Positions 52,704 to 63,849 of a stretch of DNA of 64,000 bases are shown here, in pieces. Made by a program: the position numbers and the translations under genes. This stretch comes from Saccharopolyspora elongata (GTDB lineage: Bacteria > Actinomycetota > Actinomycetes > Mycobacteriales > Pseudonocardiaceae): NCBI RefSeq assembly GCF_004348985.1, contig NZ_SMKW01000016.1, forward strand, positions 82,036-146,035. The letters run 5' to 3'. The notes beneath the pieces were generated by a model that was not told where the DNA came from, did no database searches, and was given only the letters and a program-made list of their open reading frames with translations. Numbering within the stretch: position 1 is the stretch's first letter; every line of letters starts with the position of its first letter.

Positions 52704-53351
52704 GTGGGTCGACTAATCGTCATCGAGGGACTTGACGGCGCGGGCAAGCGCACGCTCGCCAACGGCATCGCGGCGGAACTGACCGCCCGCGGCCACTCCG
52801 TGGCCCGCTCGGCGTTCCCGCGCTACGCCGACGACGTCCACGCCGAGCTCCTCGCGGAAGCGCTCCGCGGTCGCCACGGCGACCTCGGCGACTCCGTCCA
52901 CGGCATGGCCGTCCTCTACGCGCTCGACCGCCGCGCCGCGGCGGACGCGCTGCGCGCGGACCTCCGCGCGCACGACGTCGTCCTCCTCGACCGCTACGTC
53001 GCCTCGAACGCCGCCTACGGCGCCGCCCGGCTCCACCAGGACAGCCACGGCGACTTCGTCGCCTGGGTCCGCGAGCTGGAGGTGACGCGCTTCGCGCTGC
53101 CGAGGCCGGATCTGCAGATCCTGCTGCAGGTGCCGTTGGAGGTGGCGGCCGCCCGCGCCGAGCACCGGGAGCGGACCGAAGTGGACCGCCAGCGGGACAA
53201 CTTCGAGTCCGATGCCCCGCTGCAGCAGCGTTGCGGCAAGGTCTACCAGCAGCTCGCGGCGGCGGACTGGTGGTCGCCGTGGGTCGTGGTGGACGGCGTG
53301 AACCACGTGGACTTCGGCGCGCTCGTCGACCAGCACGTCCTCGCGCGGTAA
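52704..53351 (+). CDS. tmk: dTMP kinase
   Basis: Thymidylate kinase phosphorylates dTMP to dTDP for DNA synthesis. The 215-residue protein has the P-loop IEGLDGAGKRTLANGIA at about residues 7-23, FPRYADDVHAELLAEAL, LDRYVASNAAYGAARLH (the DRY motif) at about 94-110 and a closing WVVVDGVNHVDFG. It closely follows the mycobacterial enzyme in its motifs. TACCGT at 52691-52696 lies seven bases before GTG at 52704, so the mRNA is probably leaderless. It precedes mtrA, as in Rv3247c-Rv3246c. Confidence 0.94.
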   Translation: MGRLIVIEGLDGAGKRTLANGIAAELTARGHSVARSAFPRYADDVHAELLAEALRGRHGDLGDSVHGMAVLYALDRRAAADALRADLRAHDVVLLDRYVASNAAYGAARLHQDSHGDFVAWVRELEVTRFALPRPDLQILLQVPLEVAAARAEHRERTEVDRQRDNFESDAPLQQRCGKVYQQLAAADWWSPWVVVDGVNHVDFGALVDQHVLAR

Positions 53352-53415
53352 GCGTCCGGCGGCGCGGTGAGGGCCCGCACTGTCCGAAGTGCACACTCGT
53401 CCAGGCGGCCCAAGC

Positions 53416-53430
53416 CGTTGCTACGCAACG
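53416..53430. promoter_or_regulatory. Inverted repeat upstream of mtrA
   Basis: CGTTGC-TAC-GCAACG is a perfect inverted repeat about 160 bases before the mtrA start, in the 239-base region after tmk. It may be an operator. It does not match the direct GTAAC repeats reported for MtrA itself. Confidence 0.3.
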
Positions 53431-53590
53431 TGAGTCGATCGGCACGCGGCGTCGAACCGGGTCGGTGCGCGAAACCACCGGACTGGATGCTCCATTCGGC
53501 GGTATTCGCTGGGCCGATTCGGTTGTCGCGCCGCGACCTGCGGCGACGATCAGCGGGTGGATGCACGGCGGCGGGGCGACAAGTGCAACC

Positions 53591-54277
53591 ATGTTGGCCA
53601 TGAAGGCACGCGTGCTCGTGGTGGACGACGATCCGGCCCTGGCCGAAATGCTGACCATCGTGCTCCGAGGTGAGGGCTTCGAGACGGCCGTCGTCAGCGA
53701 CGGCACCAAGGCGCTGCCTGCCTTGCGCGAGCTCAAGCCCGACCTGGTCCTGCTGGACCTGATGCTGCCCGGGATGAACGGCATCGACGTCTGCAAGGCC
53801 ATCCGCACCGAGTCCGTCGTGCCGATCGTGATGCTGACCGCCAAGAGCGACACGGTCGACGTGGTGCTGGGCCTGGAGTCCGGCGCCGACGACTACGTGG
53901 TCAAGCCGTTCAAGCCGAAGGAGCTGGTCGCCCGGCTGCGGGCCCGGCTGCGCCGGACCGACGCCGAGCCGGCCGAGGTGCTCACCATCGGCGACGTGAC
54001 CATCGACGTGCCCGGCCACGAGGTGACCCGCGACGGCCAGCCGATCGCGTTGACGCCGCTGGAGTTCGACCTGCTGGTGGCACTGGCCCGCAAGCCGCGC
54101 CAGGTCTTCACCCGCGAGGTCCTGCTGGAACAGGTGTGGGGCTACCGGCACGCCGCCGACACCCGCCTGGTCAATGTGCACGTCCAGCGCCTGCGGTCCA
54201 AGGTGGAGCGCGACCCGGAGCGCCCCGAGGTGGTGCTGACGGTCCGCGGCGTCGGTTACAAGGCCGGCCCTCCGTGA
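53591..54277 (+). CDS. mtrA: MtrA response regulator
   Basis: MtrA is the essential OmpR-type regulator of actinobacterial cell-division and wall genes, paired with MtrB. The 228-residue protein has the phospho-acceptor Asp56 (DLVLLDLMLPGMNGIDVC), ADDYVVKPFKPKELVARLRARLRR and a winged helix ending TVRGVGYKAGPP, essentially as in M. tuberculosis MtrA. ATG at 53591 gives the same four extra residues before the first strand as the mycobacterial protein; ATG at 53600 is an alternative. A 32-base perfect palindrome lies directly downstream, before mtrB. Confidence 0.97.
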   Translation: MLAMKARVLVVDDDPALAEMLTIVLRGEGFETAVVSDGTKALPALRELKPDLVLLDLMLPGMNGIDVCKAIRTESVVPIVMLTAKSDTVDVVLGLESGADDYVVKPFKPKELVARLRARLRRTDAEPAEVLTIGDVTIDVPGHEVTRDGQPIALTPLEFDLLVALARKPRQVFTREVLLEQVWGYRHAADTRLVNVHVQRLRSKVERDPERPEVVLTVRGVGYKAGPP

Positions 54278-54289
54278 TGTCCTGATCGA

Positions 54290-54321
54290 AATGGGCGCCC
54301 GCTCGCGAGCGGGCGCCCATT
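54290..54321. terminator. 32-base perfect palindrome between mtrA and mtrB
   Basis: AATGGGCGCCCGCTCG (54290-54305) is followed at once by its complement (54306-54321). It starts 12 bases after the mtrA stop and can form a very stable hairpin. No long T-tract follows, but such hairpins commonly stop transcription in actinobacteria. Confidence 0.8.
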
Positions 54322-54500
54322 CGTCCGGTCCGGAACTTCGGGTCCGGCCCGGGATCGCGGCTCGCGCCTGCGCGCGGCGCGAGTTGCGGGTGTGGAACAA
54401 GAGGAAATGACTGCGCGGCCGGCACCCGGACTGCGGGTGGGCGAGGTGATCCGGAACTGCGCGCCGGTCGGGGCACCGGTGTGGGCGGTCGGCCGAGCCT

Positions 54501-54534
54501 TTGACACAGTTGCTAGCCGGGTCGTAGTGGCGGA
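54501..54534 (+). promoter_or_regulatory. Promoter of mtrB-lpqB
   Basis: TTGACA at 54501-54506, an 18-base spacer and TAGTGG at 54525-54530 form a good housekeeping-type promoter. Initiation would be near 54536, at the GTG of mtrB, suggesting a leaderless transcript or use of the GTG at 54556. Confidence 0.55.
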
Positions 54535-56304
54535 GTGGCCCGGGGGACGGTTGCCGTGAGGGTGTGGACGCGTCGAGGCCGCTTGGTGCAGCGGCTGGTC
54601 AGTCGTGTCCGCGAGGAGGTCCGCAGCCGCTGGCGCCGCTTCGAAGCGCTGTGGCGGCGGTCGATGCAGCTGCGCGTCGTGGTCAGCACCCTCGCGCTGT
54701 CGATGGCCGTGGTCTTCGCGCTGGGCATGATGCTGCAGTGGCAGATCACGTCACAGCTGCTGTCCACGAAGGAGACCGCCGCGATTTCGCAGGTCGAGGT
54801 CAGCCTGCCGATCCTGGAGCGCGAGCTGACCGCGGTCGACCCGAACGCGGACAACGTCACCGAACAGCTGCAGGCCGCGCTGAACCGCCTGACGACGACG
54901 TCCTCCGGGCAGTCCACCACCGAGACGGTGGCCGGCGCGTTCGAGCCGGTGCTGGTCGACGGGCGCGCACCGGGCGAACGGTCGCAGCAGCCGGCCGCCG
55001 GCCCGATCGACGACGTGCCGTCCGACCTGCGCCAATTCGTCGAACGCGGCCAGCTGGCCACCAAGATCACCACCGCGCACCGGGAGAAGGGCACCTCCGT
55101 CACGATGCTGGCGGTGGGGACGCCGGTGAGCACCGCGACCCGGCAGCTCCAGGTCTACCTGCTGTTCCCGCTGACCGCCGAGCAGAACACCCTCGAAGTC
55201 CTGCAGCAGACCCTGCTGCTCGGCGGGCTGGTGCTGCTGGTGATGGTGGGCGCCATCACGAACCTGGTGACCCGCCAGGTGGTGCGCCCGGTGCGGCAGG
55301 CCGCGCAGATCGCCGAGCAGCTGGCCGAAGGTGACCTGGACAAGCGGATGCGGGTGATCGGCGAGGACGACGTGGCCCGGCTGGCGGAGTCGTTCAACGA
55401 GATGGCCGGCAGCCTCAAGCAGCAGATCACGCAGCTGGAGGAGTTCGGCCAGCTGCAGCGCCGGTTCACCTCGGACGTCTCCCACGAGCTGCGCACCCCG
55501 CTGACCACCGTGAGGATGGCCGCCGACGTGCTGCACGCCTCCCGGGAGCAGTTCCCGCCCGGCCTGTCCCGGTCGACCGAGCTGCTCGTCGACGAGCTCG
55601 ACCGGTTCGAACTGCTGCTGGCAGACCTGCTGGAGATCTCCCGGCTGGACGCCGGCGTCGCCGATCTGGCGGCCGAGCAGCTGGACCTCACCGAGATCGT
55701 GGACCGCTCCGTCGAGGCGCTGCGACCCATCGCCGACACAAGCGGCGTCGAGCTGCGGGTGATCGCCCCGTCCGGGGGCGGGCTCACCATCGTCGCCGAC
55801 GTCCGCCGGGTGGAGCGGATCATGCGGAACCTGGTGGCCAACGCCATCGACCACGCCGAGGGTGGGCCGGTCGAGATCCGCTTCGGCGGCAACGAGCAGG
55901 CCGTCGCGGTGACCGTCCGGGACTACGGCGTCGGCCTGCGCTCGGGCGAGGCCGAGCTGGTGTTCACCCGGTTCTGGCGGGCCGACCCATCCCGGAACCG
56001 GCGCACCGGCGGCACCGGCCTCGGGCTGTCGATCAGCCTCGAGGACGCTCGGCTGCACGGCGGCGGGCTGGACGCGTGGGGCGAACCTGGCGAGGGCTCG
56101 TGCTTCCGCCTCACCCTGCCCCGGCGGCCGGGCGAGGGGTTCGACACCAGCCCGCTGCCGATGCCGGGCATCCGCCGGATCGCGGCACCGGAAGCGCTGC
56201 TCGCGGCCAGCGTCGACCCGCCGAAGGACGGCGAGGCCGGCGATCCGGACTTCCGCGACCGCGGGCCGGCTCGGTTGTCCGAACACACCTGGGAGGACGA
56301 ATGA
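54535..56304 (+). CDS. mtrB: MtrB sensor histidine kinase
   Basis: MtrB is the membrane kinase that phosphorylates MtrA. The 589-residue protein has transmembrane helices at about residues 45-68 and 218-242, an extracytoplasmic domain of about 150 residues between them and a HAMP domain at about 240-300. The DHp His is at about residue 317 (SDVSHELRTPL) and the ATPase domain has NLVANAIDHAEGG and GGTGLGLSISLEDARLHGG. A C-terminal tail of about 60 residues follows. Start GTG at 54535 or 54556. Its stop overlaps the lpqB start (ATGATG), so those two are coupled. Confidence 0.95.
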   Translation: MARGTVAVRVWTRRGRLVQRLVSRVREEVRSRWRRFEALWRRSMQLRVVVSTLALSMAVVFALGMMLQWQITSQLLSTKETAAISQVEVSLPILERELTAVDPNADNVTEQLQAALNRLTTTSSGQSTTETVAGAFEPVLVDGRAPGERSQQPAAGPIDDVPSDLRQFVERGQLATKITTAHREKGTSVTMLAVGTPVSTATRQLQVYLLFPLTAEQNTLEVLQQTLLLGGLVLLVMVGAITNLVTRQVVRPVRQAAQIAEQLAEGDLDKRMRVIGEDDVARLAESFNEMAGSLKQQITQLEEFGQLQRRFTSDVSHELRTPLTTVRMAADVLHASREQFPPGLSRSTELLVDELDRFELLLADLLEISRLDAGVADLAAEQLDLTEIVDRSVEALRPIADTSGVELRVIAPSGGGLTIVADVRRVERIMRNLVANAIDHAEGGPVEIRFGGNEQAVAVTVRDYGVGLRSGEAELVFTRFWRADPSRNRRTGGTGLGLSISLEDARLHGGGLDAWGEPGEGSCFRLTLPRRPGEGFDTSPLPMPGIRRIAAPEALLAASVDPPKDGEAGDPDFRDRGPARLSEHTWEDE

Positions 56305-58016
56305 TGGGCGTGCGTCGGGTGGCGGTGCTGCTGGCGGTGCTGCTGTCGGTGTCGGCGTGCGCATCGATCCCGGAGAGTTCGGACCCGAGGGCGATCCGGG
56401 CGGTCGACGAGAGCAACGCGACCGCGCCCGTGCCCCCGCCACCGGACGGCGCCGACCCGCTCGCACTGGTGCGTAGTTTCGTCAACGCGTCCGCCGCCCC
56501 GGAGAGCAACCACGAGTCCGCGCGACAGCACCTCACCCCGGCGGCGCGCCGGAGCTGGACCCCGGCGCCGGGCCTGCTCATAGTGGACAACGTCGACACG
56601 ATCCCGGCGACGCAGCCCACGCCGCTGCCCGACGGCGTGCAGATGGTCACCGTGCAGGCCGACAAGGTGGGGCGGCTGCTGCCGGACTCGTCCTTCGTCC
56701 CCGAAGTCGGCGAGTACCAGGCCCAGGTACGGGTGGAGCTGCAGGCGGACGGGGAGTGGCGCATCGCGACGCCGCTGCCCGAGATCGTCGCCAGCAAGGG
56801 CTCGTTCAGCACCGTCTACCAGGCGGTCCCGATCTACTTCCTGGACCACGACTCGACCGGCATCGTCCCGGATGTGCGGTACGTGGTGTCGCAACCGGCG
56901 AGCACCCTGCCCAGGCAGGTCATCGACCTGCTGACCAGCGGCCCGTCCGCGGGGCTGGAGTCGGCCATGCGCACCGCCATCCCGCCCGGCGTGCACCCGA
57001 AGACCAACCCGGCCGACCCCGGGGACGGCGCGCTGGAGGTGAACCTCAGCGATCTCGGCGCCATCCCGCGGGAGGACCGCCAGCTGATCGCCGCGCAGGT
57101 GGTGTTCACCTTGCAGAGCGTCAACAACGCGCGGGTCCGGCTGAAGGTGGAGGGTGCGCCGCTGCTGCCGGACGGGAAGGACCTGCGGCCGACCGACCTC
57201 GGCTCCTACGAGACCAACAACACCGCCCGCCCGGATCTGCCGGGGATGGTGGTGGTCGACGAGCGGCTGCTCTCCCTCGACACCGCGCAGCCGATCCAGG
57301 GCCCGGCCGGATCGGGCGAGTACGACGTGCTCCGGGCCGGCCAGTCGCTCGACGGCAGCCATCTCGCGGCGGTCACGCGCGTCGCCGGTGGCACCGGCGT
57401 CGAGCTGCGGGTCGGCCGCTACGGCGCGCAGCTGCCCGAACTCCCGGTGCGGGGCGCCGACATGAGCAGGCCCACCTGGCGCGGGAAATCCGAGGTGTGG
57501 ACCGTCGTGGACGGTCGCAACGTGGTCCGCGCGCTGGATGCCGGGAACAGCTGGGTGCCGCGCCAGGTCGACACCGGGCAGCTGACCAGCGACGGGCCGA
57601 TCAGCGATTTGCGGTTGTCCCGCGACGGAACGCGGGTGGCGGCGGTGGTCGGCGGCCGCCTCGTGGTCGCCGGAGTGTCCGATCAGGACGGTCAGGTGGT
57701 GCTGCAGCGGCCGATCACGCTGCCTGCGCCGGGGGTTCGGGTCACCGGAGTCGATTGGCTGAAGGACGACTCGCTGGTGGTGATCAGCGACAGCAACACC
57801 ACGCCGGTCTTCGAGGTGACGGTCGACGGGTTCCAGTGGGTCCCGTTCACCGCCGCGAACCTCGGGCAGCCGTTGAAGGCTGTCACGGTCGCCAACCGCG
57901 GCCGGGTGGTCGTCAGCGACCGCAGCGGGATCTGGGAGTCCAAGGAGACCGACGACGTCTGGTCCCTGGTCCAGGGCTCGATCGGCGGCGGTTCGATCCC
58001 GTTCTTCCCGGGCTGA
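56301..58016 (+). CDS. lpqB: LpqB lipoprotein, MtrAB accessory
   Basis: LpqB is an exported lipoprotein that modulates MtrB signalling. The 571-residue protein has a signal peptide with the lipobox LSVSAC (acylated Cys20), a GerMN-type region at about 185-320 and a C-terminal beta-propeller-like region at about 330-570. ATG at 56301 has GGGAGG five bases upstream and overlaps the mtrB stop. The order mtrA-mtrB-lpqB is conserved in actinobacteria (Rv3246c-Rv3244c). Confidence 0.95.
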   Translation: MMGVRRVAVLLAVLLSVSACASIPESSDPRAIRAVDESNATAPVPPPPDGADPLALVRSFVNASAAPESNHESARQHLTPAARRSWTPAPGLLIVDNVDTIPATQPTPLPDGVQMVTVQADKVGRLLPDSSFVPEVGEYQAQVRVELQADGEWRIATPLPEIVASKGSFSTVYQAVPIYFLDHDSTGIVPDVRYVVSQPASTLPRQVIDLLTSGPSAGLESAMRTAIPPGVHPKTNPADPGDGALEVNLSDLGAIPREDRQLIAAQVVFTLQSVNNARVRLKVEGAPLLPDGKDLRPTDLGSYETNNTARPDLPGMVVVDERLLSLDTAQPIQGPAGSGEYDVLRAGQSLDGSHLAAVTRVAGGTGVELRVGRYGAQLPELPVRGADMSRPTWRGKSEVWTVVDGRNVVRALDAGNSWVPRQVDTGQLTSDGPISDLRLSRDGTRVAAVVGGRLVVAGVSDQDGQVVLQRPITLPAPGVRVTGVDWLKDDSLVVISDSNTTPVFEVTVDGFQWVPFTAANLGQPLKAVTVANRGRVVVSDRSGIWESKETDDVWSLVQGSIGGGSIPFFPG

Positions 58017-58038
58017 CCGCCGACCCCGACACGCGTCG

Positions 58039-58761
58039 GTGAGTCGGGACGCCGATCTGCGGCACCATCGGCCGGTGCGCGTTTCCTGGTTCGGTGCGGG
58101 GCTTTCCGGCTTGGTCGACCTGATGCTGCCGCTGCGCTGCGCGGGCTGCGACGCGGCGGGCGTGGCGTGGTGCCGGGACTGCGCGCGCGAGCTCGGCGGG
58201 CTGCGCCGAGTCGAGCGCCCGCTGCTCGAAGCCGTCCCGCCGGTGTACGCGCTCGGCCGGTACCGGGGCGCCGCCCGGCGAGCGGTGCTCGCCTACAAGG
58301 AGTCCGGCCGCCGCCATCTCGCCGAGCCGCTGGCCCGCCACATCGCGATCGGCCTGCGTGCGATCACCGCCGAGCACCGGCTCGATCAGGCCTGGTACCT
58401 GGTGCCGGCGCCGTCCCGGACGATCGCCTCCCGTCGAAGGGGCGGCGCGCACATGTCCCGCATCGCGCACCGGGCCGCGGCCGGGCTGACCGGCGCGGGG
58501 CATCCGGCGGCCGTCGCGGACTGCCTGGTGACCGCGCGCGGTGCGGCGGATTCGGCCGGGCTGGATGCGGCCGAACGAGTGCGCAACCTGTCCGGCCGAG
58601 TGCTCGGCCGGACGAGTCGTTTTCCGCCGCAGGCGGCGCAAGTCGCGCTGATCGACGACGTCATCACGACCGGCGCGACGGTCGCGAGCTGCTTGGCGGT
58701 CCTCGGAGCCGCAGGCATCGAGGTCGCCGCGGTGCTCGGCCTGACCGCGACGGCCGCCTGA
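58039..58761 (+). CDS. ComF-like phosphoribosyltransferase-fold protein
   Basis: This 240-residue protein corresponds to Rv3242c. The N terminus has a double zinc ribbon (CAGCDAAGVAWCRDC), followed by YRGAARRAVLAYKESGRRHLAEPLA and the PRPP-loop segment ALIDDVITTGATVASC near residues 207-222. ComF proteins act in DNA uptake in naturally competent bacteria; in actinobacteria the role is unknown. It follows lpqB by 22 bases and may belong to the same transcript. GTG at 58039 is used; GTG at 58075 is also possible. Confidence 0.85.
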   Translation: MSRDADLRHHRPVRVSWFGAGLSGLVDLMLPLRCAGCDAAGVAWCRDCARELGGLRRVERPLLEAVPPVYALGRYRGAARRAVLAYKESGRRHLAEPLARHIAIGLRAITAEHRLDQAWYLVPAPSRTIASRRRGGAHMSRIAHRAAAGLTGAGHPAAVADCLVTARGAADSAGLDAAERVRNLSGRVLGRTSRFPPQAAQVALIDDVITTGATVASCLAVLGAAGIEVAAVLGLTATAA

Positions 58762-59181
58762 AGCATTCGGGTGGATTGCCATTACCCGAACAGCCGCGGG
58801 AACTTCACCTGCCGTCCACTCGTTTTCCAGTTATGAGCAGGCAGGACCCGGCCCCCCGGCGGCCCGATGCGGAGCTACGGCACGTAGCCACCGATCGGGT
58901 GAAAAAAGAGGCCGATGGGGCGCCTGGGTCAGGGCAAGCCCGCGCCCGCTGCCTGCTTCGAACGGTGGCAGACATCACTCTCGGTGGCCGCTTGACTTCG
59001 CCCGACAAGGGGGGTGTCACAAATCGGTAAACCGAGCTAACGTGCCACTCAATCCAGCCAACCCAGGCGGGAGGGAAGGAGCGAAACCCCATGTCCCTGG
59101 CGCCGGAAGTGAGCTGATCGCCTTCTAGCCGGCGCCGCCGTGCACACCTCGCCTACGGCACGCAAGGAACGGAGGTCGTGA
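58762..59181. promoter_or_regulatory. Long upstream region of hpf
   Basis: 420 bases without a recognised gene. The distal part is GC-poorer around 58990-59045. Near 59071-59084, a strong GGGAGGGAAGGAG sequence precedes a nine-codon reading frame at 59091. Stress-dependent control of hpf is expected from the family. Confidence 0.4.
59091..59117 (+). CDS. Possible leader peptide MSLAPEVS upstream of hpf
   Basis: ATG TCC CTG GCG CCG GAA GTG AGC TGA follows GGGAGGGAAGGAG with a spacer of about seven bases. It would encode eight residues and end about 65 bases before hpf. The strong ribosome-binding site is the only support, and the codons show no regulatory run. It might set translation of hpf or be fortuitous. 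Confidence 0.25.
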   Translation: MSLAPEVS

Positions 59182-59856
59182 ATGGATATCGTCGTCAAGG
59201 GTCGCAACGTCGAAGTTCCCACGCACTACCGGGAGCACGTCAATGCGAAGTTGACCCGGCTTGAGCGGTACAACAAGAAGGCAATCCGGGCGGACGTGGA
59301 ACTGTTCCACGAGCGCAATCCCCGTCAGGCCAAGAATTGCCAGCGAGTCGAGATCACGCTGATGGGCAAGGGCTCGCCCGTTCGGGCCGAGGCTTGCGCA
59401 GGCGATTTCTACGCCGCACTCGACGCCGCCACGACCAAGCTGGAGAGCAGGCTCCGGCGCATGCACGACCGTAGAAAGGTGCACTACGGGCAGCACAACC
59501 CGACATCCGTGGCACAGGCGACCGCAGCGATGGCGGACCGGCCCGTCGCGATGGGCCAGGCCGTGGCCGAAGGCCGGACCGCGCTACTGGAAGCGCCGCC
59601 GGAGGTCGACGAGTACGCCGCCGAGGTCCCGGGCCAGCGGATGGCCGCGGAAAACGGGTACGACGAACCAGGCCGAGTCGTCCGCGAGAAGGACCACCCG
59701 GCCGAGCCGATGACGGTTGACCAGGCCCTCTACGAGATGGAACTGGTCGGACACGACTTCTACCTCTTCTCCGATGCGGATAGCGGTAGGCCCAGCGTGG
59801 TCTACCGGAGGAAGGGATTCGACTACGGAGTGATCAGGTTGGCTGACGCGCTATAG
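59182..59856 (+). CDS. hpf: Long-form ribosome hibernation promoting factor
   Basis: This long HPF binds 30S subunits and dimerises ribosomes into inactive 100S particles in stationary or stress states. The 224-residue protein has the N-terminal S30AE domain (MDIVVKGRNVEVPTHYREHV to about residue 105), a linker of about 60 residues and the C-terminal dimerisation domain (MTVDQALYEMELVGHDFYLFSDADSGRPSVVYRRKGFDYGVIRL). AACGGAGGTCGTGA precedes ATG at 59182. It corresponds to Rv3241c and lies next to secA. It has a long regulatory leader. Confidence 0.95.
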   Translation: MDIVVKGRNVEVPTHYREHVNAKLTRLERYNKKAIRADVELFHERNPRQAKNCQRVEITLMGKGSPVRAEACAGDFYAALDAATTKLESRLRRMHDRRKVHYGQHNPTSVAQATAAMADRPVAMGQAVAEGRTALLEAPPEVDEYAAEVPGQRMAAENGYDEPGRVVREKDHPAEPMTVDQALYEMELVGHDFYLFSDADSGRPSVVYRRKGFDYGVIRLADAL

Positions 59857-59886
59857 GGCGAGTCTGCGCCAACGCCGACCCGAACG

Positions 59887-59922
59887 ACTGTCCCCCGCGT
59901 ACCGTGGTTCGCGGGGGACAGT
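59887..59922 (+). terminator. Terminator after hpf
   Basis: ACTGTCCCCCGCG (59887-59899) pairs perfectly with CGCGGGGGACAGT (59910-59922) across a ten-base loop, 30 bases after the hpf stop. Confidence 0.85.
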
Positions 59923-59981
59923 CGCGTGTGGGGGTCCGCCACCCGGACCTGCACCGGATGGCGGGTCCCCACTACCAGCTC

Positions 59982-60015
59982 TAATACGATGACCGCAAAG
60001 CGTCCGTGACGGACG
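59982..60015 (+). promoter_or_regulatory. Possible secA promoter and inverted repeat
   Basis: TAATACGAT at 59982-59990 contains TANNNT-type -10 hexamers. Eleven bases later, CGTCCGT-G-ACGGACG (60001-60015) is a perfect seven-base inverted repeat in the leader, a possible operator or RNA hairpin for secA control. Confidence 0.4.
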
Positions 60016-60044
60016 CGTCACGATCAGCTAGTGAGGTCGACCGG

Positions 60045-62921
<2,877 letters not shown>

Positions 62922-63278
62922 TCAGACCAAGGACAGCAGCGTGCACACCCAGTGCCCGTTGTCCTGTTCCAAGCGCAGCACCAGGGCCCGGACCCGGTAG
63001 TGCGTCCCGACGATCATGCAGGCCTCCACCGCGCAGTCGGTGACCAGGCAGGCGTGAACGGATCGCAGCCGGTAGTCCGGGCCTTGCGCTGCGTGCAGCC
63101 GGGTGGTGAGCAGCAGCCCGGCCACATGCGGCTCGAGGTGCTCGCGCACCTGATGCAAGGTCCGACGCCCGGAGAGCGCGTCGAACACCTGCTCGCCGAT
63201 GAACCCCGCGATGGCGGAGGCGCTGCTGTCCGCCACCGCCTCGGCCAGCGTCGTTTCGATCGACAGCATTGCGGTCAT
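62922..63278 (-). CDS. Rv3235-family protein, function unknown
   Basis: This 118-residue protein has an N-terminal helix pair (AVADSSASAIAGFIGEQVFDALSGRRTLHQVREHL) and a C-terminal beta-rich part (YRLRSVHACLVTDCAVEACMIVGTHYRVRALVLRLEQDNGHWVCTLLSL), the pattern of the actinobacterial Rv3235-like family. No catalytic motif is visible. Family members lie close to secA, as here. ATG at 63278 has CTGGAGAC upstream; longer frames extend over sequence opposite the HAD gene. It is convergent with secA, and the two stops abut. Confidence 0.75.
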   Translation of the reverse strand: MTAMLSIETTLAEAVADSSASAIAGFIGEQVFDALSGRRTLHQVREHLEPHVAGLLLTTRLHAAQGPDYRLRSVHACLVTDCAVEACMIVGTHYRVRALVLRLEQDNGHWVCTLLSLV

Positions 63279-63379
63279 GGAGTCTCCAGGCGGTCGGCGG
63301 ACTTGGCTCCCGCTTAACTGAGGAACTTGCGGTCCGGATCCGGTCACCTTCAGCCGCGGAACGCACCGATCGTGTGAGC

Positions 63380-63392
63380 TACCGTGCGGCTC
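63380..63392 (+). promoter_or_regulatory. Leaderless-type -10 element before the HAD gene
   Basis: TACCGT at 63380-63385 lies seven bases before GTG at 63393 and decides that start over the GTG at 63384, which lies inside the hexamer. Confidence 0.45.
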
Positions 63393-63812
63393 GTGGATCT
63401 GAAGGGACTGCTGCTGGATTGCGCCGGGGTGCTCGACGATCCGGGCGCCGAGCCGTCCGGCGTTGCGCCGCTGCTGGACGTCGCGCGGCGCATCCGCCAG
63501 GCCGGGATCGGAACCGCGCTGGTGTCCAATGCCAACGGGCTCGACGATCCGGGCCTGGCCGAGCTGTTCGACACCGTCGTGCTGTCCGGGGCGGTCGGCG
63601 TCGCAAAGCCGAGCCTCGAGATCTACCGGTTGACCGCGCGCCGGCTGGGGCTGGAACCGCGGCAGTGCGTCTTCGTCGACGACCTCCGCCGGAACGTGGC
63701 CGGCGCGATCGAGGCGGGCATGGTCGGAGTCCACCACCGCGACGTCGATTCGACGGCCACCGAGCTCGCCGCCCTCTTCGGCCTCGAGATCGGCTCTGAC
63801 CTGGTGTTTTGA
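63393..63812 (+). CDS. HAD-superfamily hydrolase, small
   Basis: This 139-residue HAD phosphatase-like protein shows motif I LLLDCAGVLDD at about residues 5-15 (nucleophile Asp), motif II LVSNANG near 43-49, the Lys of GVAKPSLEIY near 71 and motif III/IV CVFVDDLRRNVAGAIEAGM near 92-110. No large cap domain is present, and the protein is shorter than most HAD-IA enzymes. The second Asp of motif I is replaced by Ala, as in the D-x-G/A-x-V subgroup. Start GTG at 63393. The substrate is unknown. Confidence 0.8.
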   Translation: MDLKGLLLDCAGVLDDPGAEPSGVAPLLDVARRIRQAGIGTALVSNANGLDDPGLAELFDTVVLSGAVGVAKPSLEIYRLTARRLGLEPRQCVFVDDLRRNVAGAIEAGMVGVHHRDVDSTATELAALFGLEIGSDLVF

Positions 63813-63849
63813 TGTTTAAGGGGGGGTGGTTGCAGGGGGTGTTTCGGGG

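Noticed and set aside
54407..54559. 50-codon frame between mtrA and mtrB
   Set aside because: The GAGG sequence is only about three bases from its ATG, it overlaps the mtrB promoter and start, and the product resembles nothing known.
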